Shown here: positions 9,346 to 18,500 of the stretch, one piece after another | Numbering within the stretch: position 1 is the first letter of the stretch | Layout: each line of letters begins with the position of its first letter | Assembly (NCBI GenBank): GCA_036350795.1 | Contig: JAZBNV010000004.1 | Location: forward strand, 39,547 to 103,546 | Reading direction: 5' to 3' | Length of the DNA: 64,000 nt | Source of the DNA: JAUVKT01 sp036350795 | GTDB taxonomy: Bacteria; Bacteroidota; Bacteroidia; Bacteroidales; VadinHA17 | The notes under the pieces: model-generated | What the model was told of the DNA's origin: nothing | What the model saw: the letters and a program-made list of their open reading frames with translations, nothing else | Databases searched by the model: none | Made by a program: the position numbers and the translations under genes

Positions 9346-10239
9346 ATGACAGAGAAGGAATCTTTTCTTGAATATCTCCAATTTGAGAAGCATTATTCTC
9401 AAAATACTGTTTATTCCTACAGGAATGACCTGGAGCAGTATTTATTATTTCTTGAAGCACATACCGGCTCTCAGCAATTTACCGGGGCAGATGCCAGCAA
9501 CATCAGGGCCTGGGTTGTAAGTATGCTGGATTCGGGCTTATCGGTATCCTCGGTCCACCGGAAGGTATCTGCAGTAAGGTCATTTTACAGGTATCTGAGG
9601 CGCGAAGGACTGGTATCGGGCGATCCGCTCGGGAAAGTGCTGTTGCCCAGGAAGAGAAAGAGGCTGCCGGTATTTGTGGAGGAGAACTCAATCGCCTTAT
9701 TGCTCGACAGCTATGATTTTGGCAACGACTTTTCAGGTGTGCGCGATCGTACAATAATAGAGATGCTCTATCTTACCGGGATGAGGCGTGCCGAATTAAT
9801 AGGACTGAGGGATAAGGATGTTGACAGGCAGGCAAAAACAATCAGGGTTACGGGTAAGAGAAACAAGCAGAGGATAATCCCGATACTCGACTCTTTTGCC
9901 GACTCACTGCAGCTTTACCTGGATTTAAGAAATGATATGCTCTTCGATAATCCCGGGTCCTGGTTTTTTGTTAGCGACAGGGGAAACAAATTGTACGAAA
10001 AATTAGTTTATAATGTAGTAAATCGGTACCTTGAAATGGTTACAACGATTGAAAAGAAGAGTCCACATATATTAAGACATTCATTTGCAACACATATGCT
10101 AAACCACGGGGCTGATCTGAACTCTATAAAGGAAATATTAGGTCACGCCAGTCTTGCGGCTACCCAGGTTTACACGCATACAACATTTGAGAAATTAAAG
10201 AGCGTATATAACGATGCCCATCCAAGGGCTAATAAATAA
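9346..10239 (+). CDS. xerC: Tyrosine recombinase XerC/XerD
   Basis: A 297-residue site-specific recombinase. The N-terminal SAM-like core-binding domain (about 1-90) is followed by the catalytic domain with the full set of residues: Arg in LTGMRRAELIGL, Lys in VTGKRNKQR, HILRHSFATHML (His-x-x-Arg), LGHASLAATQVYTHT (His and the nucleophilic Tyr). Length and motif spacing match chromosomal Xer proteins that resolve dimers at dif. The ATG at 9346 is chosen over an upstream codon at 9313, which would add 11 atypical residues right after rpsU. Whether it is XerC or XerD cannot be settled without the paralogue. The gene order (rpsU-xer-hpf) argues for the housekeeping enzyme rather than an integrase. 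Confidence 0.88.
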   Translation: MTEKESFLEYLQFEKHYSQNTVYSYRNDLEQYLLFLEAHTGSQQFTGADASNIRAWVVSMLDSGLSVSSVHRKVSAVRSFYRYLRREGLVSGDPLGKVLLPRKRKRLPVFVEENSIALLLDSYDFGNDFSGVRDRTIIEMLYLTGMRRAELIGLRDKDVDRQAKTIRVTGKRNKQRIIPILDSFADSLQLYLDLRNDMLFDNPGSWFFVSDRGNKLYEKLVYNVVNRYLEMVTTIEKKSPHILRHSFATHMLNHGADLNSIKEILGHASLAATQVYTHTTFEKLKSVYNDAHPRANK

Positions 10240-10252
10240 GGAGGAAAAAGCT

Positions 10253-10549
10253 ATGAATATCCAGATCCATTCGGTAAAGTTTGATGCAGACAGCAAACTA
10301 CTTGATTTTATTAAGGGGAAAGTTACCAAGTTATACCAGTTAAGCGATGATATTGTAAGTGCCGAGGTATATTTAAGATTGGACAATGATCAGGAAAAGG
10401 AAAATAAACTCACTGAAGTTAAACTGGAATATCCGGGCGGGCCTCTCTTCGCAAAAAAGCAGAGTAAATCGTTCGAAGAGTCTACCGATCTGGTCGTAGA
10501 CGCTCTGAAAAAGCAGATTACCAGGCAGAAAAGGAAGAAAAGACGGTAA
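10253..10549 (+). CDS. hpf: Ribosome hibernation promoting factor, short form
   Basis: A 98-residue HPF/RaiA-family protein (MNIQIHSVKFDADSKLLDFIKGKVTKL, then VDALKKQITRQKRKKRR). It binds the 30S decoding region in stationary phase and promotes inactive ribosome dimers or protects 70S. It lacks the C-terminal dimerisation domain of long HPFs. The start at 10253 is preceded by AGGAGG, an unusually strong Shine-Dalgarno for this phylum, and this decides against the upstream in-frame ATG at 10214 that overlaps xerC. Confidence 0.9.
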   Translation: MNIQIHSVKFDADSKLLDFIKGKVTKLYQLSDDIVSAEVYLRLDNDQEKENKLTEVKLEYPGGPLFAKKQSKSFEESTDLVVDALKKQITRQKRKKRR

Positions 10550-10581
10550 TATCTTTTTTTTGAGAAAATTGTACCTTTTTT

Positions 10582-10614
10582 CTTTGTTCATTAAATTTTA
10601 TATTAATACATTTG
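10582..10614 (+). promoter_or_regulatory. Promoter for the tRNA-tuf cluster
   Basis: TTTG at 10582-10585 and TACATTTG at 10607-10614 are spaced 21 bases apart, matching the Bacteroidota consensus. The first tRNA begins 64 bases downstream. Confidence 0.6.
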
Positions 10615-10677
10615 CAAACCGATTTTTGGGGTATATTTTTTACTTCAAAATTGTAATCGGATACGTTCTTTTATATT

Positions 10678-10751
10678 GCCGATGTAGCTCAGTTGGTCAG
10701 AGCAGCTGATTTGTAATCAGCAGGTCGGGGGTTCGAATCCCTTCATCGGCT
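10678..10751 (+). tRNA. tRNA-Thr (UGU)
   Basis: A complete cloverleaf: acceptor GCCGATG/CATCGGC, anticodon stem GCTGA/TCAGC around loop TTTGTAA (anticodon TGT), T-loop GTTCGAATC, discriminator T. No CCA is encoded. Confidence 0.96.
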
Positions 10752-10801
10752 CTTGAATGGTAATGTAAGTGTATGTCTGACAGTGACATTCCTTTATTTT
10801 T

Positions 10802-10884
10802 GGGGAGATACCAAAGTGGCCAACTGGGGCAGACTGTAAATCTGCTGTCGAATGACTTCGTAGGTTCGAATCCTGCTCTCCCCA
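10802..10884 (+). tRNA. tRNA-Tyr (GUA)
   Basis: Acceptor GGGGAGA/TCTCCCC, anticodon stem GCAGA/TCTGC with loop CTGTAAA (anticodon GTA), a long class II variable arm and T-loop GTTCGAATC. At 83 nt it is the expected size for tRNA-Tyr. No CCA is encoded. Confidence 0.96.
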
Positions 10885-10955
10885 CACTTTAAGGAAACAG
10901 GGCCGGCACTTTATTATATAGAGGCTTAAAACCTGACCTCTTTTGCATAAAATAA

Positions 10956-11028
10956 GCGGGAGTAGCTCAGTTGGTAGAGCATTAGCCTTCCAAGCTAAGG
11001 GTCGCGGATTCGAATTCCGTCTCCCGCT
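10956..11028 (+). tRNA. tRNA-Gly (UCC)
   Basis: Acceptor GCGGGAG/CTCCCGC, anticodon stem TTAGC/GCTAA with loop CTTCCAA (anticodon TCC), T-loop ATTCGAATT, discriminator T. Confidence 0.96.
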
Positions 11029-11038
11029 CTATTTTGTT

Positions 11039-11110
11039 GCCGATGTAGCTCAGGGGTAGAGCGTTTCCTTGGTAAGGAAGAGGTCTCGGGTTCAATTCCC
11101 GACATCGGCT
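11039..11110 (+). tRNA. tRNA-Thr (GGU)
   Basis: Acceptor GCCGATG/CATCGGC, anticodon loop TTGGTAA (anticodon GGT) and T-loop GTTCAATTC. The acceptor stem is identical to that of the tRNA-Thr(UGU) at the head of the cluster. It lies 53 bases before tuf. Confidence 0.96.
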
Positions 11111-11163
11111 CTAGGATAAGGTAAAGAGAAATTGAATTTTAATATTAAAATACGTTAAGAGTT

Positions 11164-12351
11164 ATGGCTAAAGAAAAATTTGACAGGTCGAAACCGCACG
11201 TAAATATCGGTACCATCGGTCACGTAGACCATGGTAAGACTACTTTGACTGCGGCGATTACAATGGTACTTGCAAAAAAAGGTCTTTCAGAGATCAGGGA
11301 TTTCGATTCAATCGACAATGCTCCTGAAGAGAAAGAAAGGGGTATTACAATTAATACTGCTCACGTTGAGTACCAGACTGCTAATCGTCACTATGCACAC
11401 GTTGACTGCCCTGGTCACGCTGACTATGTTAAGAACATGGTAACAGGTGCGGCGCAGATGGACGGAGCTATTATAGTAGTTGCAGCAACAGACGGACCGA
11501 TGCCACAAACCCGTGAGCATATTCTTCTTGCACGCCAGGTAAACGTGCCTAAGATCGTTGTTTTCCTCAACAAGGTTGACATGGTTGATGATGAAGAACT
11601 TATTGAACTTGTTGAAATGGAAGTTCGTGAACTTCTTGATTTTTACGAGTTTGATGGTGAGAATGCACCTGTTATAATAGGTTCTGCTCTTGGAGCACTT
11701 AATGGTGAGGCAAAGTGGGAAGAAAAGGTAATGGAACTTATGGATGCAGTTGACACCTATATTCCGATCCCGCCCCGCGAAAACGAAAAACCCTTCCTGT
11801 TACCCGTTGAGGATGTATTCTCAATTACAGGACGTGGAACAGTTGCCACCGGAAGAATCGAAACAGGTGTTGTTAATACAGGCGATGAGCTTATGCTGAT
11901 AGGTCTTGGTGCCAACAAGCGTAAGACAGTTTGTACAGGTGTTGAGATGTTCCGCAAAATACTTGACAGGGGAGAAGCCGGAGATAACGTAGGTTTACTA
12001 CTTCGCGGTGTTGATAAGAATGAGATTAAAAGGGGTATGGTTCTTGCAGCTCCCAACTCAATCACTCCACATACCAAGTTTAAGGCTGAGGTTTATGTGC
12101 TTAAGAAAGAAGAAGGCGGACGTCACACCCCGTTCCATAACAAGTATCGCCCTCAGTTTTACGTGAGGACTCTTGATGTAACAGGTGAGATTACACTTCC
12201 TGAAGGAACTGAAATGGTAATGCCGGGTGACAGGGTTACTATCCAGGTTGAACTCATTACTCCTGTAGCAATTAACCAGGGTCTGCGTTTTGCTATCCGT
12301 GAAGGTGGAAGAACAGTAGGTGCAGGACAGGTTACTGATATAGTTGAGTAA
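11164..12351 (+). CDS. tuf: Elongation factor Tu
   Basis: A 395-residue translational GTPase that delivers aminoacyl-tRNA to the ribosome. The G motifs are intact: GHVDHGKTTL (P-loop), DCPGHADYVKNM (switch II), NKVD and a GSAL segment. Domains 2 and 3 follow with GRGTVATGRIE and the conserved C-terminal GGRTVGAGQVTDI. It is embedded between tRNA genes, the arrangement normal for this phylum. Confidence 0.98.
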   Translation: MAKEKFDRSKPHVNIGTIGHVDHGKTTLTAAITMVLAKKGLSEIRDFDSIDNAPEEKERGITINTAHVEYQTANRHYAHVDCPGHADYVKNMVTGAAQMDGAIIVVAATDGPMPQTREHILLARQVNVPKIVVFLNKVDMVDDEELIELVEMEVRELLDFYEFDGENAPVIIGSALGALNGEAKWEEKVMELMDAVDTYIPIPPRENEKPFLLPVEDVFSITGRGTVATGRIETGVVNTGDELMLIGLGANKRKTVCTGVEMFRKILDRGEAGDNVGLLLRGVDKNEIKRGMVLAAPNSITPHTKFKAEVYVLKKEEGGRHTPFHNKYRPQFYVRTLDVTGEITLPEGTEMVMPGDRVTIQVELITPVAINQGLRFAIREGGRTVGAGQVTDIVE

Positions 12352-12411
12352 TTATATAACTCTTACAATATCTTCATGGAGGGAGTGGCTTCACTCCCTT
12401 CATTTCGGTAT

Positions 12412-12484
12412 ACGGGTGTAGCTCAGTTGGTAGAGCACTGGTCTCCAAAACCAGGTGTCGGGAGTTCGAGTCTCTCCTCCCGTG
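12412..12484 (+). tRNA. tRNA-Trp (CCA)
   Basis: Anticodon stem CTGGT/ACCAG with loop CTCCAAA (anticodon CCA), D-arm GCTCAGTTGGTAGAGC, T-arm GGGAG/CTCTC and discriminator G. The acceptor stem ACGGGTG/CTCCCGT contains one T-T mismatch at the sixth pair. It lies between tuf and secE as in other Bacteroidota. Confidence 0.93.
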
Positions 12485-12502
12485 CAAAAAGTAAAACGAC
12501 AG

Positions 12503-12697
12503 ATGAAAAAGATAATAAGGTACGTAAAAGAATCCTACACAGAACTGTTTCATAAGGTAACATGGCCAACATGGAACGAGCTCCAGAACAGTACAACAGT
12601 TGTTATGATTGCTTCTGCAATTATAGCCATGGTTATCTGGCTTATGGATTACGGTTTTGACAATTTGATGTCGAAGGTTTATAGTTTGCTGTATTAA
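12503..12697 (+). CDS. secE: Preprotein translocase subunit SecE
   Basis: A 64-residue single-span protein. A short amphipathic N-terminus (MKKIIRYVKESYTELF) and the conserved HKVTWPTWNEL precede one membrane helix (about residues 33-50). SecE clamps SecY in the inner membrane. The ATG at 12503 is preferred to an upstream in-frame codon at 12455, which would lie inside the tRNA-Trp gene. Confidence 0.95.
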   Translation: MKKIIRYVKESYTELFHKVTWPTWNELQNSTTVVMIASAIIAMVIWLMDYGFDNLMSKVYSLLY

Positions 12698-12712
12698 AAG
12701 ATCAGCGTTAAA

Positions 12713-13261
12713 ATGGGTGAGAATGTAAAGAAATGGTACGTATTGCGTGCTATTGGTGGTAAGGAAAACAAGGTAAAGGAGTATATCGAAAGCGAGATCA
12801 GTCGCCTGAATCTTGAAGACTATATATCCCAGGTGCTTATCCCCAGGGAGAAAGTATACCAGATAAGGCAGGGTAAGAAAATCAACAAGGAAAGAAACTT
12901 CTTTCCAGGTTATGTTCTTATCGAGGCGGCTCTTGTGGGCGAAATACCACACATTCTGAAGAATATTCCCAACGTGATAGGGTTTCTTGGTACCCAGAAG
13001 GGCGACCCTGTACCTTTGCGTAAAAGCGAAATTAACAGGATACTGGGTAAAGTCGATGAACTTGCTGCAAGTGATGAGGAAATTAATGTTCCCTTCTTTG
13101 TGGGCGAAGCTGTAAAAGTGGTGGACGGGCCGTTCAACAGTTTTACAGGAATAATAGAAGAAGTAAACGAAGAGAAGAAAAAGCTTAAAGTGATGGTTAA
13201 GATTTTTGGTCGTAAAACACCTCTTGAACTGAGCTTTATGCAGGTAGAGAAAGATAGTTAG
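12713..13261 (+). CDS. nusG: Transcription termination/antitermination factor NusG
   Basis: A 182-residue NusG with the N-terminal NGN domain (KWYVLRAIGGKENKVKEYIE; FFPGYVLIEA) and a C-terminal KOW domain (VGEAVKVVDGPFNSFTGIIEEV). It binds RNA polymerase and couples transcription with translation. It starts 15 bases after secE, the conserved secE-nusG pair. Confidence 0.96.
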   Translation: MGENVKKWYVLRAIGGKENKVKEYIESEISRLNLEDYISQVLIPREKVYQIRQGKKINKERNFFPGYVLIEAALVGEIPHILKNIPNVIGFLGTQKGDPVPLRKSEINRILGKVDELAASDEEINVPFFVGEAVKVVDGPFNSFTGIIEEVNEEKKKLKVMVKIFGRKTPLELSFMQVEKDS

Positions 13262-13281
13262 GATTTATTATTTATAGATAT

Positions 13282-13322
13282 TGATGGTTACGACAACAAT
13301 AATGCTTCCTGAGTAACCGTCA
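13282..13322 (+). promoter_or_regulatory. Stem-loop in the nusG-rplK spacer
   Basis: TGATGGTTAC at 13282-13291 pairs with GTAACCGTCA at 13313-13322 (one wobble) around a 21-base loop. No U-run follows, so it is not a plain terminator. It may be a leader structure controlling the ribosomal protein genes. Ligand and function are unknown. Confidence 0.4.
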
Positions 13323-13352
13323 GACACTCGCGCAAACTAAGCAAATTAAATT

Positions 13353-13796
13353 ATGGCAAAAGAAGTTGCTGGATTAATAAAGCTACAGATTCGGGGCGGC
13401 GCAGCTAATCCATCTCCACCGGTAGGACCTGCACTGGGTGCTAAAGGTGTGAATATTATGGAGTTCTGTAAGCAATTTAATGCCAGGACCCAGGACAAAG
13501 CTGGAAAAGTTATACCGGTTATTATTACGGTTTATGCTGATAAATCATTTGATTTTGTCACAAAAACTCCGCCGGTTGCTGTTCAGCTTATGGAAGTTAC
13601 CAAACTCAAGAAGGGTTCTCCGGAATCCAACAGGGAAAAAGTAGCCTCTATTACATGGGACCAGGTTAAGACTATTGCTCAGGACAAGATGGAAGATTTA
13701 AACTGTTTTACGGTTGAATCGGCAATGAGAATGGTGGCAGGGACCGCCCGAAGTATGGGAATTGTAGTAAAAGGACAGTTTCCTGGTAGTAACTAA
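13353..13796 (+). CDS. rplK: 50S ribosomal protein L11
   Basis: A 147-residue protein with the L11 N-terminal proline-rich segment (LQIRGGAANPSPPVGPALG) and the C-terminal rRNA-binding domain ending in the typical GTARSMGIVVKG. It is part of the GTPase-associated centre on 23S rRNA. First ribosomal gene of the rplKAJL-rpoBC operon. Confidence 0.97.
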   Translation: MAKEVAGLIKLQIRGGAANPSPPVGPALGAKGVNIMEFCKQFNARTQDKAGKVIPVIITVYADKSFDFVTKTPPVAVQLMEVTKLKKGSPESNREKVASITWDQVKTIAQDKMEDLNCFTVESAMRMVAGTARSMGIVVKGQFPGSN

Positions 13797-13810
13797 ATTA
13801 AGAGGATAAA

Positions 13811-14506
13811 ATGACTAAACTTACTAAAAACAAGAAGTTAGCCCTTGAGAAATTCGAGAGAGGTAAACTTTACGGTCTGACTGAAGCATCAGGTTTGGTT
13901 AAGGAAATCACTACAACCAAATTTGATTCATCTGTCGACATAGATGTAAGGTTAGGTATTGATCCAAGAAAATCTAACCAGATGGTTCGCGGCGTTGTAA
14001 CGCTTCCTCATGGTACAGGCAAAGAAACAAGGGTACTTGTACTTTGTACACCTGATAAGGAGGCTGAAGCACAGGCAGCCGGTGCCGACTACGTTGGTCT
14101 TGACGATTACGTCGATAAGATCAAAGGTGGCTGGACAGATATTGATGTGATCATTACCATGCCTTCAGTAATGGGTAAGGTCGGTCAGCTTGGTAGAATA
14201 CTTGGTCCGCGTGGACTGATGCCGAACCCCAAGAGTGGTACTGTTACCATGGAGATCGGTAAGGCTGTTAATGAAGTGAAACAGGGTAAGATTGATTTCA
14301 AGGTTGATAAATTTGGAATTGTTCATGCCTCAATTGGAAAAGTTTCATTTTCTCCTGAGAAGATTGCAGAAAATGCAAAAGAGTTTATTAATACAATTAT
14401 TAAACTCAAACCAACTTCTGCAAAGGGCACATACTTGAGAAGTATTTTTATCTCAAGCACCATGAGCCCGGGAATTAAGATTGACCCTAAAGGTCTTGAA
14501 GATTAA
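13811..14506 (+). CDS. rplA: 50S ribosomal protein L1
   Basis: A 231-residue L1 protein (VDIDVRLGIDPRKSNQMVRG, then GRILGPRGLMPNPKSGTVT, and TYLRSIFISSTMSPGIK at the C-terminus). It forms the mobile stalk at the E-site and in many bacteria represses its own operon. It starts 14 bases after rplK, with an AGAGGA-type ribosome-binding site. Confidence 0.97.
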   Translation: MTKLTKNKKLALEKFERGKLYGLTEASGLVKEITTTKFDSSVDIDVRLGIDPRKSNQMVRGVVTLPHGTGKETRVLVLCTPDKEAEAQAAGADYVGLDDYVDKIKGGWTDIDVIITMPSVMGKVGQLGRILGPRGLMPNPKSGTVTMEIGKAVNEVKQGKIDFKVDKFGIVHASIGKVSFSPEKIAENAKEFINTIIKLKPTSAKGTYLRSIFISSTMSPGIKIDPKGLED

Positions 14507-14526
14507 TTTTTAAACAGGAGGATAAA

Positions 14527-15048
14527 ATGAGACGCGACCAAAAAAACGCTATTATAGACAGTCTGGCTGAGAAACTTGGTGAGTACAGCCACTTTTACCT
14601 GACTGACACTGCAGAACTGAATGCAGCTGATACCTCGGCTCTTAGAAGAAAGTGTTTCGAACAAGACATCCTGATGGTTGTCGTAAAGAATACTCTCCTT
14701 AAAAGAGCACTTGAAAAATCTGATAAAGAATTTGATGAACTGTTTGATGTTCTGAAAGGTTCTACGTCTATTATGTTTTCTAATACCGGAAATATTCCTG
14801 CAAAACTGATAAAGGAGTTCCGTAAGAAGCATGAGAGGCCTTTGCTGAAAGCAGCATACGTTGAAGAATCATTCTATATTGGTGATAATGAGCTCGATGC
14901 TCTTGTAGCCATTAAGTCTAAGGATGAACTTATCGGTGATCTTATTGCACTGTTGCAATCACCCGTTAAGAACGTATTATCTGCACTGCAATCAGGCGGA
15001 AACACCATACATGGTGTACTTGAAACACTCTCTGAAAGAGGGAATTAA
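14527..15048 (+). CDS. rplJ: 50S ribosomal protein L10
   Basis: A 173-residue L10, the base of the stalk that carries L7/L12 dimers. The N-terminal rRNA-binding part (DQKNAIIDSLAEKLGEYSHFYLTD) and the VVKNTLLKRALE motif are typical. A C-terminal helix for L12 binding is present. It is preceded by AGGAGG 7 bases before the ATG, stronger than most sites here. Confidence 0.97.
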   Translation: MRRDQKNAIIDSLAEKLGEYSHFYLTDTAELNAADTSALRRKCFEQDILMVVVKNTLLKRALEKSDKEFDELFDVLKGSTSIMFSNTGNIPAKLIKEFRKKHERPLLKAAYVEESFYIGDNELDALVAIKSKDELIGDLIALLQSPVKNVLSALQSGGNTIHGVLETLSERGN

Positions 15049-15085
15049 TAAACTGTATTAACAAATTTCTTAAATATAATTTAAA

Positions 15086-15463
15086 ATGGCAGATTTAAAA
15101 AAGTTGGCAGAAGAACTAGTTAACTTAACTGTTAAGGATGTAAACGAGTTGGCTGGTATACTTAAGGATGAGTATGGCATAGAGCCCGCTGCAGCTGCAG
15201 TTGCAGTTGCCGGACCAGCTGCAGCTGGCGAAGGCGCTGCTGCTGAAGAAAAAACAGAATTTGATGTTATTCTTAATGCAGCCGGCGGACAGAAGCTACA
15301 AATCGTAAAACTGGTTAAGGAACTTACAGGCCTCGGACTTAAAGAGGCAAAAGCAGTAGTTGACTCTGCTCCAGCACCAATTAAAGAAGGTGTTACTAAG
15401 GACGAAGCTGAAGCTCTTAAGAAACAACTTGAAGAAGCAGGAGCTGAAGTTGAACTTAAATAA
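15086..15463 (+). CDS. rplL: 50S ribosomal protein L7/L12
   Basis: A 125-residue acidic stalk protein: an N-terminal dimerisation helix, an Ala-rich hinge (about residues 35-55) and the C-terminal factor-binding domain (KTEFDVILNAAGGQKLQIVK, GLGLKEAKAVVDSAPAPIKE). It recruits translational GTPases. Confidence 0.97.
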   Translation: MADLKKLAEELVNLTVKDVNELAGILKDEYGIEPAAAAVAVAGPAAAGEGAAAEEKTEFDVILNAAGGQKLQIVKLVKELTGLGLKEAKAVVDSAPAPIKEGVTKDEAEALKKQLEEAGAEVELK

Positions 15464-15489
15464 GTACACCTGTTAGCAGGTTACCAGGT

Positions 15490-15521
15490 TTAGTCCCGAG
15501 AAGTTCGGGACTAAGCCTTTT
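15490..15521 (+). terminator. Hairpin and U-run between rplL and rpoB
   Basis: A 10-bp stem (TTAGTCCCGA at 15490-15499 with TCGGGACTAA at 15505-15514) with a 5-base loop is followed by GCCTTTTT. It looks like an intrinsic terminator in front of rpoB. It probably works as a partial attenuator lowering rpoBC relative to ribosomal protein expression. Confidence 0.7.
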
Positions 15522-15559
15522 TGTCGTTTATTAATAAGTTCACTTAATTCCTTTTATAA

Positions 15560-18500
15560 ATGTCCGCAAAAAATAGCAAAAGAATAAGCTTTGCTTCCAT
15601 AAAAAATCAACTCGAATACCCTGATTTTCTGGAAGTTCAATTAAAATCATTTGAGGAGTTTTTCCAGATGGGAACCACTCCTGAAAACAGGAAGAAAGAG
15701 GGACTATACCAGGTTTTCGCTGAAAACTTCCCCATCAGTGATACAAGAAATAATTTTATTCTCGAGTTTCTTGATTACTCAATCGATCCTCCGCGTTATA
15801 CAATAGAGGAGTGCATAGAGCGTGGTCTTACCTACAGCGTTCCGCTTAAGGCCAAATTAAAACTCTTTTGTACCGACCCTGAGCACGAGGACTTCGATAC
15901 AGTTATACAGGATGTCTACCTCGGAACAGTACCCTATCTTACCGAAAGGGCTACATTTGTTATAAATGGAGCCGAACGGGTTGTTGTATCACAGCTTCAC
16001 AGGTCACCGGGTGTGTTCTTCGGACAGAGCATACACGCCAATGGCACCAAACTTTATTCGGCCAGGATAATTCCTTTTAAGGGATCATGGATTGAGTTTG
16101 CCACCGACATCAATAACGTGATGTACGCCTATATCGACCGTAAGAAAAAACTTCCCGTAACAACCCTGCTGAGGGCTATCGGATACGAAAGCGATAAGGA
16201 AATACTGGAGATATTTAATCTTGCTGAAGAACAAAAAGTATCCAAAACAAATCTTAAGAAATTAGTGGGTCGCAGACTTGCTGCAAGGGTGCTGAAATCG
16301 TGGTTCGAGGATTTTGTAGACGAAGATACAGGCGAACTTGTATCTATTGAGCGTAACGAGGTTGTGCTCGACCGGGAGACAGTTATCGAAAACGAACATA
16401 TCGACCTGATTGTCGACTCCGGTGCAAAAGATATCCTGCTTCACCGCGAAGACCAGAATATTTCGGATTATGCTATAATATATAATACTCTTCATAAGGA
16501 TCCATGTAACTCTGAAGAGGAAGCCGTTCTGTATATCTACCGCCAGCTAAGAAATGCTGAGCCGCCGGATGTATCGACTGCACGCGACGTAATAGACAAA
16601 TTATTCTTCTCTGATAAGAGATATGACCTGGGTGAAGTTGGAAGATACAGGATCAATACAAAACTCGGCCTTAATACCGAGATGGATGTAAAAGTCCTTA
16701 CCAAGGAAGATATTATTGAAATCATAAAGTACCTGATCGAGCTTATTAACTCCAAAACAGATATTGACGATATCGACCACCTGAGCAACAGGCGTGTACG
16801 TACCGTTGGCGAACAACTGTTCAACCAGTTTGGAGTGGGCCTGGCCAGGATGGCACGGACTATCAGGGAAAGAATGAATGTGAGGGATAACGAGGTGTTT
16901 ACACCCGTTGACCTTATCAACTCAAAAACCCTTTCCTCGGTAATTAATTCATTCTTCGGTACAAACCAGCTGTCGCAGTTTATGGACCAGACAAACCCGC
17001 TGGCCGAAATGACACATAAAAGAAGGATGTCGGCACTGGGACCGGGCGGATTATCAAGGGAAAGAGCCGGTTTCGAAGTCAGGGACGTACACTATACTCA
17101 TTACGGACGACTTTGCCCGATAGAAACACCCGAAGGTCCTAATATCGGTCTTATATCTTCGCTCTGCGTATATTCAAAGATCAACGATCTGGGTTTTATC
17201 GAGACTCCGTACAGGAAGGCTGAAAATGGAGTTGTTGACCTTTCAAACAAGGGTATTGTATGGCTGAGTGCAGAAGAGGAAGAAGATAAGGTTATTGCAC
17301 AGGCTAATGCCCCGATTGATGATAATGGTAAATTTATTAACCCGAGGGTTAAATCTAGGTTCGAAGCAGATTATCCGCATGAAGAGGCCGCTAAGGTTAA
17401 CCTGATGGATGTTGCCCCTAACCAGATAGCTTCAATAGCTGCATCCCTGATCCCCTTCCTCGAGCACGATGATGCAAACAGGGCACTGATGGGATCTAAC
17501 ATGATGCGCCAGGCTGTTCCGCTGATGAAACCTGAGTCTCCGATTGTTGGTACAGGTCTTGAAGCCCAGACTGTCAGAGATTCAAGGATTCTTACAGTTG
17601 CCGAAGGCGACGGGGTAGTGGAGTTTGTTGATGCAGAAGAGATAGTTATCCGGTATTCGAGAAGCGATGAGGAAAAGTTTGTAAGTTTTGATGATGATAT
17701 AAAGCGTTATAAACTGCCCAAGTACCTTAAGACAAACCAGAATACCTGCGTAAACCTGATCCCTATAGTTAAAAAAGGTGATAAGGTTAAGAAAGGCGAT
17801 GTTCTGTCAGAAGGATACGGAACCCAGGATGGGGAACTTGCTCTTGGAAGAAACCTGAAGGTGGCATTTATGCCCTGGAAAGGTTATAACTTCGAGGATG
17901 CTATTGTTATCTCCGAAAAGGTGGTCCAGGATGATGTCTTTACTTCTATTCATATTGATGAATACCTGCTCGAGGTACGCGATACCAAGAGAGGGATCGA
18001 AGAACTTACATCCGATATTCCGAATGTTAGCGAGGAAGCTACCAAAGATCTCGACGAAAATGGTCTGATCAGAATCGGAGCACATGTTAAACCCGGCGAT
18101 ATCCTGATTGGTAAAATTACTCCTAAAGGAGAATCAGACCCCTCGCCCGAGGAGAAACTGCTGAGAGCCATCTTTGGCGATAAGGCAGGCGACGTAAAGG
18201 ATGCTTCGCTTAAAGCAGGTCCATCACTTCATGGTGTGGTTATTGATAAGAAACTGTTCTCCAGGTCGGTGAAAGACCGTAAATCGAAAGCAGTGGAGAA
18301 GCCGCTTATCGAAAAGATTGATGCTGAATTCGAAAAGGGTGCAGAGGATCTTAAAATGAGACTTGTTGATAAACTCTTTATTCTTGTAAACGGGAAAACA
18401 TCCCAGGGCGTGAAGGATTATCTTAACGTAGATGTAATTCCTAAAGGAACCAAGTTTACACTTAAGCAACTCCAGGAGCTTGATTATCTGAATATTAATC

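Noticed and set aside
9346..10239. Integrase of a mobile element
   Set aside because: It sits in the conserved rpsU-xer-hpf order with no att repeats or phage genes; housekeeping Xer is more likely.
10697..10885. Minus-strand reading frame across the tRNA genes
   Set aside because: It is an artefact of tRNA sequence; the common 'GRAGFEP' translations come from tRNA T-arms.
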